Below, one piece after another: positions 1-3,902 of a stretch of 5,596 bases of DNA. The translations under genes and the position numbers were made by a program. The DNA is from Candidatus Wirthbacteria bacterium CG2_30_54_11 (GTDB taxonomy: Bacteria; Patescibacteriota; CG2-30-54-11), in NCBI GenBank assembly GCA_001873755.1, contig MNZT01000064.1:1-5596 (forward strand). Reading direction: 5' to 3'. The notes below the pieces were generated by a model. That model saw nothing but the letters and a program-made list of their open reading frames with translations, was not told the DNA's origin and did not search any database. Within the stretch, counting starts at the first letter, position 1; each line of letters opens with the position of its first letter.

Positions 1-127
1 TGAATTGTATCAGTCTGTCATTGACCCATTGGTACGCTTCGCTTTTTACCTTGATGCGAAAGTCGAACTGATTTGAACCCAGGAAGGCCTTGATTTGATC
101 GAGTGTCCGGAGCCGTGAATCATCCAT
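1..127 (-). CDS. Partial transposase/integrase-like protein, N-terminus only
   Basis: A minus-strand frame is open from about 178 down to the window edge and is cut off there. ATG codons are at 139 and 127; from 127 it reads MDDSRLRTLDQIKAFLGSNQ and continues with FDFRIKVKSEAYQWVNDRLI. This 'MDDS+L.T..Q...FL......K.E.Y.W....L..F' pattern resembles, from memory, the start of helix-turn-helix/DDE integrase-type transposases (IS481-like) common in candidate-phylum genomes. No catalytic DDE residue can be seen because only about 42 codons are present, so the family call is an inference. Two direct repeats lie just upstream of its start, where an insertion-sequence end would be expected. It is divergent from rplU. 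It could instead be an unrelated small gene. Confidence 0.4.
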   Translation of the reverse strand, partial: MDDSRLRTLDQIKAFLGSNQFDFRIKVKSEAYQWVNDRLIQF

Positions 128-177
128 TTGTAGTATCATCCAAATAGTATGACCCCCTTCGTTTTTTGCGTCAACCC

Positions 178-228
178 TTCAGGCTCGTCTTCGTCTCGAT
201 TTCGTACCCTCGTTCAGGCTCATCTTCG
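178..228. repeat. Pair of 16-bp direct repeats, possible insertion-sequence end
   Basis: TTCAGGCTCGTCTTCG at 178-193 recurs as TTCAGGCTCATCTTCG at 213-228, with 15 of 16 bases matching and a 35-bp period. They lie upstream of the minus-strand transposase-like start. A palindromic TGTACA at 231-236 follows just outside. Read on the minus strand this gives an outer TGTACA followed by two inward repeats, an arrangement compatible with transposase binding sites at an IS end. The other end is outside the window, so this is only a hypothesis. Apart from this and the rplU promoter, nothing else is seen between 140 and 300. Confidence 0.45.
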
Positions 229-246
229 AGTGTACAAGACTTGAGA

Positions 247-275
247 TTGACAGGATATCATTTTTTCTTTATATT
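247..275 (+). promoter_or_regulatory. Sigma-70-type promoter for rplU
   Basis: A perfect -35 box TTGACA (247-252) is followed after exactly 17 bp by TATATT (270-275). Transcription would begin near 282, leaving a leader of about 30 nt before the bL21 start at 313. An overlapping alternative -10, TACAAT (277-282), has poor spacing. The surroundings are AT-rich, as expected for a promoter. Confidence 0.75.
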
Positions 276-312
276 CTACAATGTTGTATGAAGTTTAATC
301 GTGGAGATGTTC

Positions 313-621
313 ATGAAACTGGTTTTTGAAGCGCAGGGCAAACAGTGGAACGCATCCGCCGGCGACAGCGTCATCCTCGATCGGTTGGAAGGCAAAGAAG
401 GGGACATCGTTGAGTTCCCTCATGTTCTGATGACCATCGACGGAGACAAAGTCCAGGTCGGCACCCCGTATGTCGAGGGGGTAACGGTCAAAGCCCAGAT
501 CGTCCGCAATCTGCGCGCCAAAAAGATCCGGGTTCTGAAGTTCGAGTCCAAGATCAACTATCACGTCGTGCACGGGCATCGTCAGGATCAGACCGAAGTG
601 CGCTTAACTGAGTCCAAATAG
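313..621 (+). CDS. rplU: 50S ribosomal protein bL21
   Basis: bL21 is a small protein of the large ribosomal subunit that binds 23S rRNA. From ATG 313 the product is 102 aa, against about 103 in E. coli. It begins MKLVFEAQGKQW, aligning with the family's MYAVxxxGGKQ start, continues with a GD..LDRLEGKEGD stretch and IDGDKVQVGTP, and ends with the KINYHVVHGHRQDQTEVRL region that corresponds to the conserved GHRQ..T segment. In-frame GTG 301 and ATG 307 are possible starts, but GGAG at 303-306 sits 6 nt before 313 and overlaps them, so 313 is preferred. The usual partner rpmA (bL27) does not follow; tuf does. It has its own promoter at 247-275. The second G of GGKQ is Q-G-K-Q here, a minor variation. 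The identification is firm. Confidence 0.93.
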   Translation: MKLVFEAQGKQWNASAGDSVILDRLEGKEGDIVEFPHVLMTIDGDKVQVGTPYVEGVTVKAQIVRNLRAKKIRVLKFESKINYHVVHGHRQDQTEVRLTESK

Positions 622-640
622 AGCTTGATAGATCGTTCAC

Positions 641-669
641 TTGCGCTGATGGCAGCACTCAGGTATACT
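641..669 (+). promoter_or_regulatory. Sigma-70-type promoter for the tuf operon
   Basis: TTGCGC (641-646) and TATACT (664-669) are separated by 17 bp in the gap after rplU. The predicted transcript would start near 676, giving a leader of about 54 nt ahead of tuf. It probably drives tuf to rplA, since no equally good promoter is seen further down to the terminator at 4843-4877. Confidence 0.6.
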
Positions 670-679
670 CTGTGCGCTT

Positions 680-711
680 AAAATACTATGGCTTTCGCAA
701 CATAGTCTTTT
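680..711 (+). promoter_or_regulatory. Hairpin followed by T-run in the tuf leader
   Basis: ACTATG (685-690) pairs with CATAGT (701-706) around a 10-nt loop, and beyond one mismatch AAAA (680-683) can pair with TTTT (708-711), within the T-run at 708-713. It lies between the predicted tuf transcription start and the tuf Shine-Dalgarno. It resembles a weak intrinsic terminator, either ending rplU transcripts or attenuating tuf. The stem is AT-rich and short, so its strength is doubtful. Confidence 0.35.
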
Positions 712-729
712 TTATTAGGAGGGCCAGGG

Positions 730-1938
730 ATGGCAGATAAGGAAAAATTCAACCGCAACAAAACGCACATCAACGTAGGGACGATCGGGCATATTGACCA
801 TGGCAAGTCGACCCTGACCGCAGCCATTGTGTCGGTGCAGGCCAAATCAGGCAAGGCACCGAAGAGGACCTACGCCGAGATCACCAAGGGTGGTACGGTA
901 CGCGATGCCAACAAGACGGTGACTATCGCCATTTCTCATTGCGAATACGAGAGCGATACCCGGCACTATGCCCATGTGGACTGCCCCGGGCATGCCGACT
1001 ATGTAAAGAACATGATCACCGGTGCCGCGCAGATGGACGGAGCTATTCTGGTGGTGGCAGCCGATGACGGCCCCATGCCGCAGACCAGAGAGCATGTACT
1101 GCTAGCCCGTCAGGTCAACGTACCCAATATCGTGGTTTTCCTGAACAAGGTAGACCTGGTCGACGATCCGGAGCTCCTGGAGCTGGTAGAGATCGAGATC
1201 AGAGACCTGCTGAACAAGTACAAATTCCCCGGCGACACCACCCCGATCATACGCGGCAGCGCGTTGAAGGCTCTGAATGGTGATGAGGGCGAGCTGGGAG
1301 CTGGCTCAATCGCCAAACTGCTGGAAGCCCTGGATACCTTCATCCCGGAACCGGTGCGCGAAATCGACAAGCCCTTTTTGATGTCGATCGAGGACGTGTT
1401 TTCGATCAAGGGTCGTGGCACGGTGGTGACCGGCAGAGTGGACCGAGGCATCGTAAAGGTCAATGATGAAGTCGAGATCGTGGGTCTGGAGGACAAGAAG
1501 ACCGCACGCAAGACGGTGGTGACCGGAGTGGAGGCCTTCCGCAAGCTTCTGGACGAAGGGCGCGCCGGTGACAACATCGGAGTTCTACTCAGAGGGATAG
1601 AAAAAGACGATGTAGAAAGAGGGATGGTACTGGCCAAGCCTGGGACCACAACCCCGCATACGCAGTTCGAGGCCGAGGTGTATATCCTGACCAAGGACGA
1701 GGGTGGCAGACACAGCCCGTTCTTCACCGGCTACAAACCCCAGTTCTACCTCAGGACCACGGATGTGACGGGCGATGTGAAGCTGCCCGATGGAGTGGAG
1801 ATGGTGATGCCGGGCGACAACGTAAAGATGTCAGTATCCCTGATCTATCCCGTGGCCATGGAATCGGGAGTACGGTTCGCCATCCGTGAGGGCGGGCATA
1901 CCGTCGGAGCCGGTGTCATCTCAAAGATCATCGAATAA
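730..1938 (+). CDS. tuf: Elongation factor Tu
   Basis: EF-Tu is the GTPase that carries aminoacyl-tRNA to the ribosomal A site. The product is 402 aa (E. coli 393-394) with a strong AGGAGG at 717-722, 7 nt before the ATG. The G domain (about 1-207) shows the P-loop GHIDHGKS (20-27), DCPGH (84-88, including the catalytic His88, E. coli His84), NKVD (139-142) and SAL (177-179). Domain 2 follows to about 305, and domain 3 contains the GGRHSPFF.GY.PQFY.RTTDVTG stretch and ends GGHTVGAGVISKIIE. The oddity is switch I: the usual EEKARGITI is GTVRDANKTVTI (56-66). The Mg2+-coordinating threonine (Thr65) is kept, but R58 and G59 (E. coli numbers) are K and T. I recall a similar form in Planctomycetes. 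All G motifs are intact, so it should be functional. Confidence 0.97.
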   Translation: MADKEKFNRNKTHINVGTIGHIDHGKSTLTAAIVSVQAKSGKAPKRTYAEITKGGTVRDANKTVTIAISHCEYESDTRHYAHVDCPGHADYVKNMITGAAQMDGAILVVAADDGPMPQTREHVLLARQVNVPNIVVFLNKVDLVDDPELLELVEIEIRDLLNKYKFPGDTTPIIRGSALKALNGDEGELGAGSIAKLLEALDTFIPEPVREIDKPFLMSIEDVFSIKGRGTVVTGRVDRGIVKVNDEVEIVGLEDKKTARKTVVTGVEAFRKLLDEGRAGDNIGVLLRGIEKDDVERGMVLAKPGTTTPHTQFEAEVYILTKDEGGRHSPFFTGYKPQFYLRTTDVTGDVKLPDGVEMVMPGDNVKMSVSLIYPVAMESGVRFAIREGGHTVGAGVISKIIE

Positions 1939-1960
1939 TCAGAGTATCTTTAGATCATTC

Positions 1961-2005
1961 ATGAACGTCGCGCCGAAGTTGAATAGAACCAGGCGCGACG
2001 TTCAT
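1961..2005 (+). repeat. Perfect 14-bp inverted repeat between tuf and rpmG
   Basis: ATGAACGTCGCGCC (1961-1974) and GGCGCGACGTTCAT (1992-2005) are exact reverse complements around a 17-nt loop. This GC-rich stem starts 22 nt after the tuf stop codon. No T-tract follows, so it is not a classic intrinsic terminator. It could stabilise the 3' end of tuf mRNA, act as an RNase processing site separating abundant tuf from downstream messages, or be a protein binding site. Confidence 0.7.
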
Positions 2006-2045
2006 CCACTTTCAATATCACTTATGTAAATCTGAAAAGCGAGAC

Positions 2046-2210
2046 ATGGCAAAAAAGGGAAACCGGGTCATCATCACACTGGAATGCACAGACTGTAAAT
2101 CTCGTAATTACGTTACCTATAAGAATAAACGTAATGATGCCGGACGGATGGAGCTGGATAAATATTGCAAACGATGCAAAAAGCATTCTTCGCACAAAGA
2201 GACGAAATGA
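2046..2210 (+). CDS. rpmG: 50S ribosomal protein bL33
   Basis: bL33 is a very small protein of the large subunit near the E site. The 54-aa product begins MAKKGNRVIITLECTDCKSR and contains two CxxC pairs, Cys14/Cys17 and Cys41/Cys44, forming the zinc ribbon of the zinc-binding (C+) class. It carries the family's RN...KN.......L.KYCK.CKKH....KE pattern and ends in ETK. Length and composition are typical. The start ATG has only a weak Shine-Dalgarno-like stretch (AAGCGAG, 2037-2043). It lies 107 bp after tuf, beyond the inverted repeat. The stop codon TGA (2208-2210) directly abuts the first base of tRNA-Trp, so RNase P cleavage of a joint transcript would leave the mRNA ending exactly at its stop codon. 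Confidence 0.93.
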   Translation: MAKKGNRVIITLECTDCKSRNYVTYKNKRNDAGRMELDKYCKRCKKHSSHKETK

Positions 2211-2286
2211 GGGTCCGTAGCTCAACTGGTAGAGCAATGGTCTCCAAAACCAGAGGTTGTAGGTTCGATTCCTACCGGGCCTGCCA
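2211..2286 (+). tRNA. trnW: tRNA-Trp (anticodon CCA)
   Basis: This 76-nt gene folds into a full cloverleaf: acceptor GGGTCCG (2211-2217) with CGGGCCT (2276-2282), using wobbles G1-U72 and U4-G69; D stem GCTC/GAGC; anticodon loop CTCCAAA with CCA at 2244-2246; T arm GTAGG-TTCGATT-CCTAC. The discriminator is G73 (2283), as bacterial TrpRS expects, and CCA is encoded (2284-2286). The top pair of the anticodon stem, A27-G43, is a mismatch. It sits between rpmG and secE and is probably cotranscribed with them. The tRNA tail CTGCC and the trailer GGCAG (2293-2297) could form a small competing hairpin. Confidence 0.97.
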
Positions 2287-2349
2287 GTCTACGGCAGTTC
2301 GGTATACCGTGGCGGCATAATGTACTCTTTGGATACTAGAGGCAATAAC

Positions 2350-2541
2350 ATGACCAAGCAGACAGCTCCGTCCCCGAATTTTTTCCGTGAAGTAATCGCC
2401 GAATTGAAAAAAGTATCCTGGCCTACCAGACAGGAGGCGACCAGACTGACGATGATCATTATCGCGGCTACTTTGATCAGCGGCATGGCCATCGGGCTGC
2501 TGGATTATCTCCTGGCCCAGACGTTAAGCGCAATTGTGTAA
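2350..2541 (+). CDS. secE: Preprotein translocase subunit SecE
   Basis: SecE is the small essential subunit of the SecYEG protein-conducting channel in the inner membrane. From ATG 2350 the product is 63 aa, the usual short single-helix form. It has a hydrophilic N-terminus, the amphipathic segment FFREVIAELKKVSWPTRQEA (residues 11-30) with the family's EL+KV.WPTR.E signature, and one membrane helix at about 33-56. AGAGG at 2338-2342, 7 nt upstream, supports this start over the in-frame ATG at 2320. It lies directly upstream of nusG, the near-universal bacterial pairing, with 28 bp between the genes if nusG starts at 2570. Confidence 0.93.
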   Translation: MTKQTAPSPNFFREVIAELKKVSWPTRQEATRLTMIIIAATLISGMAIGLLDYLLAQTLSAIV

Positions 2542-2559
2542 TTAGTGTATTATTTGCAT

Positions 2560-2564
2560 GAGGT
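2560..2564 (+). promoter_or_regulatory. Ribosome binding site that points to a TTG start for nusG
   Basis: GAGGT at 2560-2564 is a good Shine-Dalgarno core placed 5 nt before TTG 2570. It overlaps the in-frame ATG at 2558, which itself has no Shine-Dalgarno upstream. This favours initiation at TTG 2570, giving an N-terminus MAKKAKAIS. Confidence 0.5.
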
Positions 2565-2569
2565 ATCAG

Positions 2570-3190
2570 TTGGCTAAGAAGGCTAAAGCCATATCCGTAG
2601 AAGCTGTTCCGGAGATCATTCCCGAGGCTGCTCCAATAGAGCCGGTCAAGGAAGTAGACAAAACCAATTCGCACTGGTTCGTCATTCACACCTATTCGGG
2701 CTATGAAGATCGCGTCAAACAGAATCTGGAGCAGCGCATAGAGACCATGGATATGGCCGAAAAGATCTTCCAGGTGCTGGTACCGACCAAGAAGACCATC
2801 GAACTGAAGGAAGGCCAGAAGAAGGAAGTCAAGAAAAAGATCTTCCCCGGCTATGTCCTCGTCGAAATGGTACTGGATGATGATTCCTGGTATGTCGTAC
2901 GCAATACGCCGAATGTCACCGGTTTTGTCGGTATCGGCAACAAACCCACGCCCCTTGGCGATGCAGAGGTGAATAAGATCCTGAAGACCATGGGCAAGGA
3001 TGCTCCGGCCTTCAAGTTTGACTTCGAGATGAATGAATCGGTGGAGATCCTCTCCGGTCCTTTTGCCAAATTCGTCGGCAAAGTCAGCGAGATCGACGAA
3101 GGCAAAGGCAAAGTAACCGTTCTTGTTTCAGTTTTTGACCGCGAGACCCCCATGGAGCTCAGCTTCACTCAGGTCAAACGGGTCGTCTAA
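2570..3190 (+). CDS. nusG: Transcription antitermination/elongation factor NusG
   Basis: NusG binds RNA polymerase, modulates elongation and links it to Rho or to the ribosome through uS10. The product is 206 aa from TTG 2570 (210 from ATG 2558). Residues 1-34 are an acidic Ala/Pro/Val/Glu-rich extension. The NGN domain follows at about 35-140, with WFVIHTYSGYEDRV, the central KKKIFPGYVLVEM and SWYVVRNTPNVTGFVG. A C-terminal KOW domain (about 155-206) has GPFAKFVGKVSEIDEGKGKV and ends F.QVKRV. Typical NusG is 175-185 aa, so the excess is the N-terminal tail. It follows secE closely and precedes rplK, the standard bacterial order. The identification is firm; the exact start is uncertain by four codons. 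Confidence 0.95.
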   Translation: MAKKAKAISVEAVPEIIPEAAPIEPVKEVDKTNSHWFVIHTYSGYEDRVKQNLEQRIETMDMAEKIFQVLVPTKKTIELKEGQKKEVKKKIFPGYVLVEMVLDDDSWYVVRNTPNVTGFVGIGNKPTPLGDAEVNKILKTMGKDAPAFKFDFEMNESVEILSGPFAKFVGKVSEIDEGKGKVTVLVSVFDRETPMELSFTQVKRVV

Positions 3191-3318
3191 TTTCAATTTC
3201 TAAGCTTTAATTTCTAATTGACCTAAACAACTCCATTCATGATCCCTGATTTTTTGTTTAGAAATTAGGTCAATTAGAACTTAGGTTAATTAGAGATTAG
3301 GATTTAATTTTTAGTTTT
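3191..3318. repeat. AT-rich spacer with inverted and direct repeats (nusG-rplK)
   Basis: The spacer is far more AT-rich than the genes around it. TTCTAATTGACCTAA (3212-3226) and TTAGGTCAATTAGAA (3265-3279) form a perfect 15-bp inverted repeat with a 38-nt loop. A competing pair is CTAAACAA (3223-3230) with TTGTTTAG (3254-3261). The right arm is repeated directly: TTAGGTCAATTAGA (3265-3278) and TTAGGTTAATTAGA (3281-3294), a 16-bp period, with a further TTAGG at 3297-3301. No T-tract follows the main stem and no clear promoter is seen. It may be a genome-wide intergenic repeat or a regulatory hairpin. Confidence 0.7.
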
Positions 3319-3333
3319 GTGAAAAAGGTCAGC

Positions 3334-3759
3334 ATGGCGAAGAAAGTCAAAGTTGTTCTCAAACTCAATATCGATGCGGGCAAAGCGAATCCTGCTCCTC
3401 CCGTCGGTACGGCACTGGGTCCCCATGGGGTCAATCTCATGGAGTTCTGCAATGCCTATAATGCCCAGACCAAGGACAAAATGGGTTCAGTCGTCCCTGT
3501 GGAGATCACCGTTTATGAAGATCGGTCGTTCACCTTTGTCCTGAAGACGCCTCCAGTCTCCAATCTCATCAAAAAAGCCCTGGGTATTCCTAAGGGATCA
3601 GCTCAGCCGAACCGTCAGTACGTCGGCACGCTTACCAGACAGCAGGTAACTGAAATCGCGACCCTGAAAAAAGATGATCTCAATGCCAACGATATCGCGG
3701 GTGCCGAGAAGATCATCATGGGTACTGCGCACGGGATGGGCGTCGAGATCGAAAAGTAA
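3334..3759 (+). CDS. rplK: 50S ribosomal protein uL11
   Basis: uL11 forms the base of the L7/L12 stalk, binds the GTPase-associated region of 23S rRNA and, in well-studied bacteria, is required for RelA activation. From ATG 3334 the product is 141 aa, the canonical length. The N-terminal domain shows KLNIDAGKANPAPPVGTALG (10-29) followed by PHGVNLMEFCNAYNAQT with the conserved prolines. The C-terminal RNA-binding domain carries PPVSNLIKKALGIPKGS and DLNANDIAGAEKIIMGTAHGMG. A GTG at 3319 would add five residues, but the MAKKVK start is the family norm and a weak AAGGT (3325-3329) precedes it. It is followed by rplA after a 143-bp structured gap, whereas these two genes are usually closely spaced. 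Confidence 0.96.
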   Translation: MAKKVKVVLKLNIDAGKANPAPPVGTALGPHGVNLMEFCNAYNAQTKDKMGSVVPVEITVYEDRSFTFVLKTPPVSNLIKKALGIPKGSAQPNRQYVGTLTRQQVTEIATLKKDDLNANDIAGAEKIIMGTAHGMGVEIEK

Positions 3760-3783
3760 ATAATTTCCGGCATCATTGTGGGA

Positions 3784-3825
3784 GTCCTTCGACGCTTCGA
3801 CTTCGCTCAGCGCTCAGGACGCTCG
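3784..3825. repeat. Palindrome-rich intergenic repeat, REP-like
   Basis: GTCCT (3784-3788) and AGGAC (3816-3820) bracket a segment built from short TTCGAC, TTCGCTCAG and GCTCAGGAC modules, for example TTCGAC at 3789-3793/3797-3802 and GCTCAG at 3805-3810. Such TCCTTCGAC...GCTCAGGA stretches are, from memory, frequent dispersed intergenic repeats in several bacterial groups. Only one copy is in this window, so dispersal cannot be shown. Confidence 0.4.
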
Positions 3826-3841
3826 TACCACCAGCCATTTC

Positions 3842-3861
3842 ATATCTAGAGTACTAGATAT
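3842..3861 (+). promoter_or_regulatory. Candidate antiterminator hairpin in the rplA leader
   Basis: ATATCTAG (3842-3849) pairs perfectly with CTAGATAT (3854-3861) around the tetraloop AGTA. Its 3' strand is the same segment used as the 5' strand of the terminator hairpin immediately downstream, so the two structures exclude one another. CCACC at 3828-3832 could also pair with GGTGG (3867-3871) in the terminator. Confidence 0.55.
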
Positions 3862-3886
3862 CCGGCGGTGGGTATCTAGTTTTTTT
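3853..3886 (+). terminator. Candidate intrinsic terminator/attenuator upstream of rplA
   Basis: ACTAGATATCCG (3853-3864) pairs with TGGGTATCTAGT (3869-3880), 12 pairs including two G-U wobbles, around the tetraloop GCGG. A run of seven T (3880-3886) follows directly. It ends only 5 bp before the rplA Shine-Dalgarno AGGAG (3891-3895), so termination here would cut rplA off from rplK. With the overlapping upstream hairpin it has the form of an attenuator. Confidence 0.65.
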
Positions 3887-3902
3887 ATACAGGAGTAGAA
3901 AC

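Noticed and set aside
295..579. 94-codon minus-strand frame across rplU
   Set aside because: Antisense to bL21 whose conserved residues explain the sequence; no ribosome binding site or family features.
1110..1727. 205-codon open frame on the minus strand inside tuf
   Set aside because: It is antisense to a fully conserved EF-Tu, its product is Ser/Thr/Arg-rich low complexity with no recognisable motif, and it is a codon-bias shadow.
2022..2237. 71-codon minus-strand frame across rpmG and tRNA-Trp
   Set aside because: It covers a clear bL33 gene with both zinc-binding CxxC pairs and runs into a tRNA gene.
2300..2309. CGGTATACCG palindrome upstream of secE as an operator
   Set aside because: Only 10 bp and single copy, with no promoter overlapping it; too weak to call.
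3191..3318. CRISPR array
   Set aside because: Repeat units are about 14 bp, at a 16-bp period with almost no spacer, only two to three copies, and no cas genes are present.
3319..3333. GTG 3319 as the rplK start
   Set aside because: Five extra residues relative to the canonical 141-aa uL11; ATG 3334 gives the typical MAKKVK start.
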